Assembly (NCBI GenBank): GCA_025757745.1
Contig: CP107217.1
Location: 124,001-188,000 of the forward strand
Origin: Coriobacteriaceae bacterium
Lineage (GTDB): Bacteria; Actinomycetota; Coriobacteriia; Coriobacteriales; Coriobacteriaceae
DNA length: 64,000 nucleotides
Reading direction: 5' to 3'
Part shown: positions 7,894-16,189 of the stretch, one piece after another
Layout of the letters: each line of letters starts with the position of its first letter
Position numbering within the stretch: position 1 is the first letter of the stretch
Notes under the pieces: generated by a model
Told to the model about the DNA's origin: nothing
Database searches by the model: none
What the model saw: the letters and a program-made list of their open reading frames with translations, nothing else
Made by a program: the position numbers and the translations under genes

Positions 7894-9536
7894 TGACCCA
7901 GTTGGATAGCTGCTCGGTAACGGGCGTGGCGTGCGGCTCTGATGTACCCGCGATTGAGGTACGGGGCCTGAGCTTTACCTACCCCGGGGCTGAGGCGCTG
8001 GTGCTCGACGGGCTCGACTGGTCTGTCCCCCAAGGTGCGTTTGCACTGCTCGTTGGCGGTACCGGGTCGGGCAAGTCGACGCTGCTCTCGCTGCTCAAGC
8101 CCGAGATTTCGCCGACGGGTGAATGCGCTGGCGAGCTGTTCGTGCTGGGCGAGAGCGTTGCCGACATGGATGTCCGGGCGTCCGCGGAGCGTGTGGGCTA
8201 TGTGTTTCAGGACCCCGAGAACCAGATCGTGTGCGAAACCGTGTGGCACGAGATGGCGTTTGGCCTGGAAAACCTAGGCATGTCGCGTGATGAGATGCGC
8301 CGTCGCGTGGCCGAGACCAGCTATTTCTTTGGGTTGGAGGATTGGCTCCACCGCGATACCGATACGCTTTCGGGCGGACGCAAACAGCTGCTGTCGCTGG
8401 CGGCTGTGCTGGCGTTGCGCCCGCGCGTGCTGCTGCTCGATGAGCCTACGTCCCAACTGGACCCCGTTGCCGAGAAGAGTTTTCTGCATGCGCTGTTTCG
8501 CGTGAATCGCGAGTTGGGCTGCACGGTTGTCATGGCGACGCACCAGCCGCGCCCAATGCTCGAATACGCGACGTGCGCGTACCGGATTGAGGGCGGACGC
8601 GTGTGCGAGGTGGCTGACATTGTCTCCCTGGGGTACCGTGAAGAGCTGTTTTCTGGCGAGGTGCCGGGGTGGGGTGCCTCGCGGCGTACAAAAAACGGAG
8701 TTTTCAGCAGCGCCAGTGGCCAGCCGGGCTCTTTGGACCCGCGCGGGGGCGCTCCGGGTGCAAAAAAAGGACTGAAATCGGACAAATCGGCTGAATTTGG
8801 GGCGCAAATACTGCCGCAGGGTGACTCGGGGGCGCCATCGCGCGCCGGTGGATGCCGAATACTCCCAAAAATGCACGCTGGGCCGGCTACCACCCTGGCA
8901 GGGAGCTGGTTTCGCTACGATCGGGCGTCCGGCTGGGTGCTGCGTGGGCTCGATGCGTCGTTCTCGGCTGGCGCGGTGCATGCGGTTGTGGGTGGTAACG
9001 GCTGCGGGAAGTCGACAATGCTTTCGGTGCTGGCCAAGACGGTCAAGTTGCAGCGTGGGCATATGGAGCGCGGGGCGGGATCGGCAGCGCTGCTGCCTCA
9101 GAACCCCAAGGCGTTGCTGGTTGCCGAGACGGTGCGCGACGAGCTGATGGAATGGGCTTCGACCTGCGGATATGACGAGGCTGTGGCGTGTGAGCGCGCG
9201 GCGAGCCTGGGGCTGTCGGGCCTGGATGGGCGCCACCCGTACGATCTTTCGGGCGGACAACGTCAACTGCTTGCGTTGGCAAAGCTGCTTCTGATTGGCC
9301 CCGAGCTGCTATTGCTCGATGAGCCCACCAAGGGTTTGGACCTGGCCAGCCGCCGCATCATCGCTCACGCCCTGCGTGACCATGCGAAGGCTGGCGGCAC
9401 CGTCATCATGGCCACGCACGATCTGGATTTTGCCGAGCAGGTTGCCGACGACGTTGCCATGATGTTCGACGGTGAGATTGCCTGCATGGAGCCGCCCACC
9501 GACTTTTTTGCCGACAACGTGTTTTATAGGGCGTGA
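7893..9536 (+). CDS. ECF transporter ATPase, fused A1-A2 (two ABC domains)
   Basis: One 547-residue protein carries both nucleotide-binding domains that usually come as EcfA1 and EcfA2. Domain 1 (about 9-250): Walker A GGTGSGKST, Q-loop QDPENQI, signature LSGGRKQ, Walker B VLLLDEPTSQLD, switch His ATH. Domain 2 (about 335-547): GGNGCGKST, LPQNPK, LSGGQRQ, LLLLDEPTKGLD, ATHD. Both domains look intact. The linker of about 75 residues (257-333) is low in complexity (Gly, Ser, Lys, Pro), and its DNA has A-rich patches unlike the flanking coding sequence. It powers uptake with the T and S proteins encoded on either side. Confidence 0.92.
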   Translation: MTQLDSCSVTGVACGSDVPAIEVRGLSFTYPGAEALVLDGLDWSVPQGAFALLVGGTGSGKSTLLSLLKPEISPTGECAGELFVLGESVADMDVRASAERVGYVFQDPENQIVCETVWHEMAFGLENLGMSRDEMRRRVAETSYFFGLEDWLHRDTDTLSGGRKQLLSLAAVLALRPRVLLLDEPTSQLDPVAEKSFLHALFRVNRELGCTVVMATHQPRPMLEYATCAYRIEGGRVCEVADIVSLGYREELFSGEVPGWGASRRTKNGVFSSASGQPGSLDPRGGAPGAKKGLKSDKSAEFGAQILPQGDSGAPSRAGGCRILPKMHAGPATTLAGSWFRYDRASGWVLRGLDASFSAGAVHAVVGGNGCGKSTMLSVLAKTVKLQRGHMERGAGSAALLPQNPKALLVAETVRDELMEWASTCGYDEAVACERAASLGLSGLDGRHPYDLSGGQRQLLALAKLLLIGPELLLLDEPTKGLDLASRRIIAHALRDHAKAGGTVIMATHDLDFAEQVADDVAMMFDGEIACMEPPTDFFADNVFYRA

Positions 9537-9540
9537 TGGG

Positions 9541-10254
9541 ATGACGGATTATCGCGTCGCGCGCCTGCTCGCAAAACTGGAGATTCCGCTGCTGCTGGCG
9601 GTTCCCGCGGTGATGGCTGCGGCGTTGCTGGCAGGCGTTGAGCAGGCGGCGCTTGCCATGCTTGTCGTGGTGGCGCTGGTGCTTGCGTTGTTCTTTGCGG
9701 GCTACGAGGCGTCGCGACCGGGCCTGCGCCAGATTATGCCAACGCTGGTTTTGGCGGCGTTGGCCGCGGCGGGGCGCATCTTGTTTGGCCCCATTCCCGA
9801 CTTTAAACCCGTGAGTGCCATCGCCATTATCGCCGGGGCGACGCTCGGTCGTCGTAACGGCTTTATGGTCGGTGCGCTGGCGGCGCTGACCAGCAACTTC
9901 TTTTTTGGACAGGGCATGTGGACGCCATGGCAGATGTATGCCTGGGGTCTGGTTGGCTATGTTGGCGGCGCGCTGGCGCATGCGGGCGCGTTCGACCGTG
10001 CGGATGACACCGTGCGCATGCCGGCGCTGATGGCGTACGGTTTTGCTTCGGGCCTGCTCTACGGCGTGGTAATCAACGCCTACGACATCATCGGTTTTGT
10101 GCAGCCGCTCACGTGGGCGGGAGCCGTGGCGCGTCTTGCCACGGCGGTGCCGTTCGATATCACACACGGCCTTGCGACCTGCGTGTTTTTGGCCGCCCTG
10201 TACAAGCCCTGGTGTCGCCGCATCAACCGAGTCGTCGTGAAGTACGGACTGTAG
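9541..10254 (+). CDS. ECF transporter substrate-binding (S) component
   Basis: A 237-residue, six-helix membrane protein directly after the ATPase. Features are a conserved loop/helix PIPDFKPVSAIAIIAGATLG, a second segment SNFFFGQGMWTPWQMYAWG, and hydrophobic helices over the rest. This is typical of an S-component subfamily of unproven substrate; related proteins are often predicted to carry cobalamin or a precursor, but nothing here decides that. The ATG at 9541 is 5 bases after the ATPase stop; upstream in-frame starts overlap the ATPase and are not needed. The three genes form one operon. Confidence 0.85.
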   Translation: MTDYRVARLLAKLEIPLLLAVPAVMAAALLAGVEQAALAMLVVVALVLALFFAGYEASRPGLRQIMPTLVLAALAAAGRILFGPIPDFKPVSAIAIIAGATLGRRNGFMVGALAALTSNFFFGQGMWTPWQMYAWGLVGYVGGALAHAGAFDRADDTVRMPALMAYGFASGLLYGVVINAYDIIGFVQPLTWAGAVARLATAVPFDITHGLATCVFLAALYKPWCRRINRVVVKYGL

Positions 10255-10300
10255 GGCTGGTTGCGCCGGGGCGGGAATCAATACTGCCGAAGTGCCATTT

Positions 10301-10454
10301 GAAAACTATGCCGGTTTACGGGGCTAGATTGGCACGGGCAGACCATACCGGCTTTTTTCGAAATAGAGCAAGCCGTTCACCTGCGGTTTTATTATCTCGG
10401 AATTGCGTATGGTTGGGGGTTCGCGATTCAGCCCCGTAAATCGGCATAGTTTTG
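10301..10454 (+). repeat. 154-bp palindromic element, copy 1
   Basis: Terminal arms of about 25-30 bp (AAAACTATGCCGGTTTACGG and, reversed, AAAACTATGCCGATTTACGG) enclose a variable centre with a conserved CACCTGCGGTTTT at element positions 78-90. The flanks extend the palindrome (GCCATTT / AAATGGC). Copies 2 and 3 lie at 41041-41194 and 41301-41454 and have exactly the same length. It fills most of the gap between the ECF operon and xth. Confidence 0.88.
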
Positions 10455-10539
10455 AAATGGCCGGCTGATATGACGGGCATCGTGGTCCTCAGAGAGCCAA
10501 ATCGATCCCTTTTCCTCCGTCCCCAAGGGATCAGTTGGG

Positions 10540-11358
10540 CTAGAGCTCTAGTGTGAGGGTGACGGGGCAGTGGTCGCTGCCGAAGATGTCGCCGCGGACG
10601 CCGGTGTCGCGAACGTTGGTGGCGATTGAATCACTTACCAGGAAATAATCGATGCGCCAGCCTGCGTTGTTCTTGCGGGCATTAAAGCGGTAGCTCCACC
10701 AGCTGTAGACGCCCTCGACGTTGGGGTTTGCCGCGCGCCAGGTATCGGTAAACCCGGCGTTGAGCAGCTCGGTAAACTTGCCGCGTTCCTCGTCCGAAAA
10801 GCCGGCGTTGCCGCGGTTGGACTTGGGGTTCTTAAGGTCGATCTCCTCGTGTGCCACGTTAAAGTCGCCGCAGGTTACAACGGACTTGCCGGTCTCGCGC
10901 TCAAGCGCGCTCAAAAAGCCGCGATAGGCATCGTCCCAGGCCATGCGCACATCGATGCGCGCGAGCTCATTTTGGGCGTTGGGCGTGTAGACATCCACGA
11001 ACCAAAACTTGTCGAACTCGAGCGCGCAGACGCGGCCCTCGGTTGCGGCTTGGGCGACGAGCTCGGCCGCCTCGCCCTCGCTGGCGTAGGGTAGCAGTGC
11101 GTCGGCGCGTAGCACGCGCAGCGGTTCCTGGCGGCTAAAGACTGCGGTGCCCGAATAGCCTTTACGCTCGGCGTAGCTCCAGGTTTGGTGATAGCCGGGC
11201 AGGTCAATATCGACCTGGCCCTCTTGCAGCTTGGTCTCCTGCAGCGCCAGGATATCGACGTCGAGTTCTTGCGCGATCTGGATAAAGCTCGGGTCCTTTT
11301 TGAGCACGGCGCGCAGGCCGTTGACGTTCCACGAGGCGAAAGTGTAAGTCTGAGGCAT
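10540..11358 (-). CDS. xth: Exodeoxyribonuclease III (AP endonuclease)
   Basis: Class II AP endonuclease and 3'-5' exonuclease of base-excision repair. The 272-residue protein has the exonuclease-endonuclease-phosphatase fold signatures: FASWNVNGLRA, the metal-binding Glu in ALQETKLQ, the SGTAVFS strand, CGDFNVAHEEIDL with the catalytic Asp/Asn, YSWWSYRFNARKNNAGWRIDY, and the final SDHCPVTL with the catalytic Asp-His. Full length, no missing residue. It is convergent with the ECF operon and divergent from the Sir2 gene. Confidence 0.96.
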   Translation of the reverse strand: MPQTYTFASWNVNGLRAVLKKDPSFIQIAQELDVDILALQETKLQEGQVDIDLPGYHQTWSYAERKGYSGTAVFSRQEPLRVLRADALLPYASEGEAAELVAQAATEGRVCALEFDKFWFVDVYTPNAQNELARIDVRMAWDDAYRGFLSALERETGKSVVTCGDFNVAHEEIDLKNPKSNRGNAGFSDEERGKFTELLNAGFTDTWRAANPNVEGVYSWWSYRFNARKNNAGWRIDYFLVSDSIATNVRDTGVRGDIFGSDHCPVTLTLEL

Positions 11359-11494
11359 GGTGTCCTTTCGACGGGGTTGGCAGGCTTAAGATTAGCGCAA
11401 CAGGGGCGGTGGTGGGCTCCGCGCGTGTCGATCCAAAGGCTGCGCGCCGGGCAAGCGCCCGCCGCCATCCGACCAACAAGGACGGAGGACTCAT

Positions 11495-12247
11495 ATGACG
11501 CAGGCAATAACGGATCCCAAGCAGGCCTCCGCCGCGCTGGAAGAGCTGTTCGGCACCCACAAGCGCGTGGTCTTCTTTGGCGGCGCGGGTGTTTCCACGG
11601 CGAGTGGCATCCCCGATTTCCGCAGCGTGGACGGCCTGTATCACCAGCAGTTTGCCTATCCGCCCGAGACCATGCTCTCGCATAGCTTTTATGAGGCGCA
11701 TCCGGCCGAGTTCTTCGACTTCTACCGCACCAAGATGATCGCGCTTGGCGCCAAGCCCAACCGCTGCCACACCAAGCTCGTCGAGCTGGAGCGCGCCGGA
11801 AAGCTAAATGCCGTGGTGACGCAAAATATCGACGGCCTGCATCAGATGGCCGGCTCGCAGCGTGTGTTTGAGCTGCACGGATCGGTCCATCGAAACATTT
11901 GCCAGTCGTGCGGCGCGGTCTATAGCGCCGAGTGGATTTGCTCGCGCGAGCACGAGGACGCCGCGGGTGTGCCCGTGTGCCCTGCGTGCGGCGGGCGCAT
12001 TAAGCCCGATGTGGTGCTCTACGAGGAGCCGCTCGATGAGCGTGTGCTGACCGGCGCCGTCGCCGCCATTGCCGCGGCCGATGCCCTCATTGTGGGCGGG
12101 ACCTCGCTCGTGGTGTATCCGGCGGCGGGCCTTACGCGCTACTTTACCGGCGATACGCTGGCCATTTGCAATCTTGCTCCCACCGATCAGGATGCAAATG
12201 CCGACCTGCTGATTTCTTGCGACATCGCGGCCGCGTTTGCGTTCTAG
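11495..12247 (+). CDS. cobB: NAD-dependent protein deacylase, Sir2 family
   Basis: Removes acyl groups from protein lysines using NAD. The 250-residue enzyme shows the NAD-binding GAGVSTASGIPDFRS, the TQNIDGLHQ segment, the catalytic His in ELHGSVH, and a zinc site made of CQSCGAVYS and CPACGG. VLYEEPLDE, VGGTSLVVYPAAG and the late NLAPTDQD complete the Rossmann fold. No Ala-x-Tyr-x-Arg desuccinylase motif is obvious in the cofactor-binding loop, so deacetylation is more likely, though this is not certain. GGAGG lies at the right distance from the ATG. Confidence 0.95.
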   Translation: MTQAITDPKQASAALEELFGTHKRVVFFGGAGVSTASGIPDFRSVDGLYHQQFAYPPETMLSHSFYEAHPAEFFDFYRTKMIALGAKPNRCHTKLVELERAGKLNAVVTQNIDGLHQMAGSQRVFELHGSVHRNICQSCGAVYSAEWICSREHEDAAGVPVCPACGGRIKPDVVLYEEPLDERVLTGAVAAIAAADALIVGGTSLVVYPAAGLTRYFTGDTLAICNLAPTDQDANADLLISCDIAAAFAF

Positions 12248-12341
12248 CCCGTGTGCGCGGATACAATAGAAAGACTGATTGCAAAGCAACCCCGCCGCCT
12301 GCGCCCGAGCGCGGCGGCGCGGGCATTTTAGGAGGATGTTC

Positions 12342-14069
12342 ATGGCGAACGATAGCAAGACATGGCGGTGCGGAAAGTACGAGCTCAGCTTTGACCGCCC
12401 GCGCATCATGGGCGTCCTCAACGTGACGCCCGATTCGTTTAGTGACGGCGGGGAGCACTTCGACCCGGATGCCGCCATCGAGTACGGCCTGGCGATGCTC
12501 GACGCCGGCGCCGACATCATCGACGTGGGCGGCGAGTCCACGCGTCCTGGCTTTACCCCGGTCAACCCCGACGAGGAGGCTCGCCGCGTGCTGCCTGTGG
12601 TACGCGCGCTGGCCAAAGAGGGTGCCATCGTCTCGATCGACACGCGCCACGTGGCGGTTGCCAAGGCGGCCGTGCGCTGCGGCGCCTCGATCGTCAACGA
12701 CGTGACGGGCTTCACCGACCCCAAGATGGTCGAATTTGTCGCGACGAGCACCTGCGGTGTCATCGTGATGCACGCCGGCGAGGTCGCGGCGCCCACGCGC
12801 ACGCATGCAACGGTGCAGCTCGATACCTCTGCTGCGGCGTTTGTTGCCGAGAAGGCACGCGAGGCGGCCGCGGAGGCTGCGCGCGAGGCCGAGAAGCCTG
12901 CCCGCCGTCGCCGTGGCAAGTTGCTGGGCGAGCCCAAGACGGAGGCCAAGCTGCCGGGCGGCGTGGTGCAGCCCTCGTTGCCGTTTGGCGATCCGGAGCC
13001 CGCGCCCGAGCCCGCGGACGAGCAGAAGCAGGAGGCACCGGCCGCCGAAGAGGCCGCCCCTGTCTCCGAGGCCGCCGCGACCCCTGAGCCCGCGCCGGAG
13101 CCCAATGACCGCCTGGCAGCCATGATGCGCCGCAGCGCCCGCCGCGAGGAGGCCTACGTGCCCACCTCTCAGCTCCGCCGCTTTACCCTGCCCGATTCGG
13201 CGCCCATCATGCGCCGTGTCATGGGCTTTCTGTCCGACCAGGCCCGCACGCTCATCCATGCCGGCGTGTCGCGCGACCGCATCTGCATCGATCCCGGTCC
13301 GGGCTTTGGCAAGACGGCCAACGAGGATATCGTCATCCAGCGCGAGACCGCCAAGATGGCGTCGCTGGGCTACCCGCTCATGTGCGCCGTGTCGCGCAAG
13401 CGTTTTGTGGGCGCCGTTTCGGGCGTGACCGAGGCCGCTGCGCGCGATGCCGCCACGTTTGGCGTGTGCCTGGGCGCTATCCAGGCCGGTGCCAACATCG
13501 TGCGCGTGCACGACGTCACCGGCTTTGCGCAGTTCCTGAACGGTTACTGGGCTGTCGCCAAGCCGCAGCCGCGCCGTGCGTTTGTGGCCGTGGGCTCCAA
13601 CCTGGGGCATCGTTGCGATAACATCCGCGCCGCACGCGACATGATCGCCGAGATTCCGCTCACCTGCGTGTCCAACTGCTCGCGCATCTACGAGAGCGAG
13701 CCGGCCTACGAGACGCGCCAGGACGCATTCGCCAACGCCGTCATCGAGATCAAGACCGAGCTGGCGCCGCTGGTGCTGCTCGACGAGCTTATGAAGATCG
13801 AGGCCGAGCTGGGGCGCGACCGCTCCAAGAAGACCAAGGCCAACGGCCCGCGCACCATCGACCTGGACCTGCTGTGGATGGATGGCGAGACCCACGGCGG
13901 CAAAAAGCTGCGCCTGCCGCATCCGCTGATCGGCGAGCGCGACTTTGTGCTGGTGCCGCTCGAGGACCTGATGCACGACCCGGCGCGGTTCTTCCGCTAC
14001 AACGGTGTCGAGGTCAAGGAGCCCGAGGAACGTGTGGGCCATATCGTGGGCGAATTGGGGCGTATGTAG
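12342..14069 (+). CDS. folP-folK: Fused dihydropteroate synthase / HPPK (FolP-FolK) with a large internal insertion
   Basis: Two folate enzymes in one 575-residue chain. The DHPS part starts with MGVLNVTPDSFSDGG, DVGGESTRPG and SIDTRHVAVAKAA, reaches VIVMHAGE near residue 145, and resumes near residue 287 with RDRICIDPGPGFGKT and SRKRFVGAVSG. Between them lie about 115 extra residues, charged then Pro/Glu/Ala-rich. HPPK follows from about residue 413: VAVGSNLGHRCDN, the ESEPAYE loop, RTIDLDLLWMDG and RLPHPLIGERDFVL. The ATG at 12342 is 6 bases after AGGAGG. The next gene begins directly after the stop. Folate synthesis is clear; the role of the insertion is unknown. Confidence 0.93.
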   Translation: MANDSKTWRCGKYELSFDRPRIMGVLNVTPDSFSDGGEHFDPDAAIEYGLAMLDAGADIIDVGGESTRPGFTPVNPDEEARRVLPVVRALAKEGAIVSIDTRHVAVAKAAVRCGASIVNDVTGFTDPKMVEFVATSTCGVIVMHAGEVAAPTRTHATVQLDTSAAAFVAEKAREAAAEAAREAEKPARRRRGKLLGEPKTEAKLPGGVVQPSLPFGDPEPAPEPADEQKQEAPAAEEAAPVSEAAATPEPAPEPNDRLAAMMRRSARREEAYVPTSQLRRFTLPDSAPIMRRVMGFLSDQARTLIHAGVSRDRICIDPGPGFGKTANEDIVIQRETAKMASLGYPLMCAVSRKRFVGAVSGVTEAAARDAATFGVCLGAIQAGANIVRVHDVTGFAQFLNGYWAVAKPQPRRAFVAVGSNLGHRCDNIRAARDMIAEIPLTCVSNCSRIYESEPAYETRQDAFANAVIEIKTELAPLVLLDELMKIEAELGRDRSKKTKANGPRTIDLDLLWMDGETHGGKKLRLPHPLIGERDFVLVPLEDLMHDPARFFRYNGVEVKEPEERVGHIVGELGRM

Positions 14070-14771
14070 ATGATTGAGATGAATGCTGTAGCCGTCGGTA
14101 CCGAGCTTGACGCCGCGCGCGACGCGGGTCGCGAGGGTGCGTCCGCGGGCTGGTGCGCTTGGAGCGCGGGCGAGGCGTCGTTGACGTTTTCGCTGGTCAT
14201 GCGCCTGGATGTGAATATGCATGCCTTCCATGGCCTGCCGTTTGTGACGGCGATGGGCATGATGGACGCGCTTGTGGGCACGGCGTCGACGCCGGGTCTG
14301 GGCCTTGCCGGCAAGGTGGGCATTGAGTGGCCGAGCAATATCGTGTGCGGCGCGCCCGCGTTCGAGACGTCGTTCGCGCGCGTCGCCGTCAACGGCGGCG
14401 CCGGTGCTGCGGGCATGTTCGGTGCCGTGACGGTGGATATTGAACGTTCGGCGCTGAGCGAGCTCGGTGTGGATGCGGCCGACGAAGCGCTGGTCGAGGA
14501 GTTGGCTGCCGCCGTGCTGACCCGCGTGGACGCCTGGGCGGCTGTTGCCAACACGCCGCAGGGCGCCGCAGGTCCGCTGGCCCCCGTGCTGGGCGAGTAT
14601 TTCGATATGGTGCCGCTGCTGGGCCGCCAAGTTGCGGCGGTGTCGCCCAACGGCCTGCCGCTTGCGGTCGGCGTGTTTGCGGGCCTGGACATCTGGGGCC
14701 GCGCGACTATCAAGACCGATGCCGGCGAGCAGGAGTTTCCTCCCGAGGCCGTACGGATTCGCGGGCTGTAA
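14070..14771 (+). CDS. Biotin protein ligase-like protein, catalytic loop degenerate
   Basis: A 233-residue protein starting at the base after the folP-folK stop. The order of segments matches the BirA/LplA fold: AGREGASAGWCAWSAG sits where ligases have the Gly-Arg-rich nucleotide loop, then SLVMRLDV, a helix region, KVGIEWPSNIVCG (ligases: KWPND), and a C-terminal small beta-domain (GVFAGLDIWGRATIKT). The Arg-rich loop and the Asp of KWPND are changed, so ligase activity is doubtful. The assignment rests on pattern matching by eye. It could be a lipoate or biotin ligase relative with a binding or regulatory role, or an unrelated protein. Confidence 0.5.
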   Translation: MIEMNAVAVGTELDAARDAGREGASAGWCAWSAGEASLTFSLVMRLDVNMHAFHGLPFVTAMGMMDALVGTASTPGLGLAGKVGIEWPSNIVCGAPAFETSFARVAVNGGAGAAGMFGAVTVDIERSALSELGVDAADEALVEELAAAVLTRVDAWAAVANTPQGAAGPLAPVLGEYFDMVPLLGRQVAAVSPNGLPLAVGVFAGLDIWGRATIKTDAGEQEFPPEAVRIRGL

Positions 14772-14807
14772 CGCGGGGCGCCAGCGCTCAAAGATAACGA
14801 TGACAAC

Positions 14808-14841
14808 GAAGCCCTCTTCGGCCTGCACCGGGGAGGGCTTC
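14808..14841 (+). terminator. Hairpin after the biotin-ligase-like gene
   Basis: GAAGCCCTC pairs with GAGGGCTTC, 37 bases past the stop. The T tract is poor, so termination is plausible but not certain. Confidence 0.45.
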
Positions 14842-14871
14842 TGTGTGACCCGAGAGAATGGCCGCGTCGGT

Positions 14872-14914
14872 CCTATTCCTCAAAATTGAAAAATTTTCGT
14901 TTTTGAGGAATAGG
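14872..14914. repeat. Palindrome of the CTATTCCTCAAAA family, copy 1
   Basis: CCTATTCCTCAAAA pairs with TTTTGAGGAATAGG around an A/T-rich centre. A second member lies 43 bases further on. The surrounding gap between two convergent genes holds no gene. Confidence 0.8.
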
Positions 14915-14957
14915 AAATATGCACGATATCGCTGTGTTGGGCGTATTCGAGGAGCCT

Positions 14958-14998
14958 CTATTCCTCAAAATTGAAAATTTTTCAATTTTGAGGAATAG
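14958..14998. repeat. Palindrome of the CTATTCCTCAAAA family, copy 2
   Basis: CTATTCCTCAAAATTGAAAA is perfectly inverted at 14979-14998, leaving a one-base centre. It shares its outer arm with the copy at 14872-14914. Such a stem could end transcription from both convergent genes. Confidence 0.8.
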
Positions 14999-15056
14999 GC
15001 TTGGCGAACGTTTGCGGGGGCTGGGGCATTGGACGTGCTCGACTTATGCCCCTGTC

Positions 15057-15830
15057 TTACCCCAGCTCCTGCATGCGGCGGTAGATTTCGCAGATGCCCT
15101 TGATGGTGAGCTGCCCGTCGACCACGTCGAAGGCATCGGTCGAATCGGCGACGATGCCGGCGAGACCGCCCGTGGCGATAACGGTGGCATCCTCGCGGCC
15201 CAGCTCGCGCTTCATGCGCGCGACCAGGCCCTCGGCCATGGCGGCGGCGCCCATCACGGCGCCGACCTTGATGCACTCCTCGGTATCGCGGCCGATGGCG
15301 TGCTCCGGCGCCTCGAGCGGAACGCTGGCGAGCTTGGCGGCACGGGCGGCAAGCGCGTCCATGGAGATGCGGATGCCCGGCGCGATCGCTCCGCCAATGT
15401 AATAACCGTCCTCATCGATGACGTCGATATTGGTCGCGGTGCCAAAGTCCACCACGATTGCCGGCGCGCCGTAGAAAGTTTCGGCCGCAACGGCGTTGGC
15501 GACGCGGTCGGCGCCCACAGCCTGGGGGCGCGCCGCACGCAGCTTGGTCACGGCGGCCGTCTGCGGCCCAATGACGATGGCGTCCGCGGCAATGCGGTCG
15601 GCTACGGCGTGCCATTCGCGCGAGAGCTGCGGCACCACGCCGGCAAAGGCGATCGCGTCGACCGCGTCGAGCGAAAGGCCGTACATCTTAAAGAAACCCA
15701 TCAGGCGCACATGGATCTCGTCGGCGGTATAGGAGCGGTCGGTGGGCATGCGCCACGACTGCACCAGCTCGTCTCCGTCAAACAGGCCCATGGCCGTCTG
15801 CGTGTTTCCCATATCGATAGCGAGCAGCAT
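15057..15830 (-). CDS. coaX: Type III pantothenate kinase
   Basis: Phosphorylates pantothenate, the first step of coenzyme A synthesis. The 257-residue protein starts with the phosphate-binding AIDMGNTQTAMGLFDG. It continues with a GVVPQ segment, the VVDFGTATNIDVID motif (second phosphate loop) and the type III signature GGAIAPGIRISMDAL. ATGGLAGIVAD lies near the end. The frame is open far upstream, but the ATG at 15830 has GGGAG six bases before it and begins with the conserved motif. The upstream part would overlap the divergent tRNA region. Confidence 0.95.
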   Translation of the reverse strand: MLLAIDMGNTQTAMGLFDGDELVQSWRMPTDRSYTADEIHVRLMGFFKMYGLSLDAVDAIAFAGVVPQLSREWHAVADRIAADAIVIGPQTAAVTKLRAARPQAVGADRVANAVAAETFYGAPAIVVDFGTATNIDVIDEDGYYIGGAIAPGIRISMDALAARAAKLASVPLEAPEHAIGRDTEECIKVGAVMGAAAMAEGLVARMKRELGREDATVIATGGLAGIVADSTDAFDVVDGQLTIKGICEIYRRMQELG

Positions 15831-15966
15831 GTCTACTCCCAGTGTCGGTGTAAAAGGACGCGCACCATTGTATACGCGCCGTCGACGGCGCTCGGCTGCG
15901 ATTCGGTTACAGTGATATGGGCTGAGGGGTTTAAATATGAAGGAATTATGCTCTACGAGATTTTCC

Positions 15967-15995
15967 TTGCCGTTTACCGAACTCCCGCGTAATAT
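15967..15995 (+). promoter_or_regulatory. Promoter of the initiator tRNA gene
   Basis: TTGCCG at 15967-15972 and TAATAT at 15990-15995 are separated by 17 bases. The tRNA begins 32 bases after the -10 box. Confidence 0.7.
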
Positions 15996-16026
15996 TCTTT
16001 CTTGCGCACATGAGGCGCCCAGACAT

Positions 16027-16103
16027 TGCGGGGTGGAGCAGTCTGGTAGCTCGCCGGGCTCATAACCCGGAGGTCGTAGGTTCAAATCCTGCCCCCGCGA
16101 CCA
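16027..16103 (+). tRNA. Initiator tRNA-Met (CAT anticodon)
   Basis: A 77-base cloverleaf with encoded CCA. The acceptor pairs GCGGGG with CCCCGC, the D arm is GAGC/GCTC, the anticodon arm is CCGGG-CTCATAA-CCCGG, and the T arm is GTAGG-TTCAAAT-CCTGC. Initiator hallmarks are the three G:C pairs next to the anticodon loop (GGG/CCC), the A11:U24 pair in the D stem, and a non-Watson-Crick T:G at position 1:72. Confidence 0.95.
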
Positions 16104-16114
16104 AGAACTTGCAG

Positions 16115-16142
16115 CTCGTCGGCCTAGCCGGCGAGTTTTTTT
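16115..16142 (+). terminator. Terminator of the tRNA gene
   Basis: CTCGTCGGC pairs with GCCGGCGAG (one T:G pair) and is followed by seven T, 12 bases past the CCA. Confidence 0.88.
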
Positions 16143-16189
16143 GTTATTGCGGATCAATGTTTTCGACCCAGTTCTCAACTTCCCAAACA

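Noticed and set aside
12144..14828. 894-codon open frame on the minus strand across folP-folK
   Set aside because: It is antisense to a gene with clear catalytic motifs. Its translation is Arg/His/Gly-rich without any family motif, as expected from high-GC codon bias.
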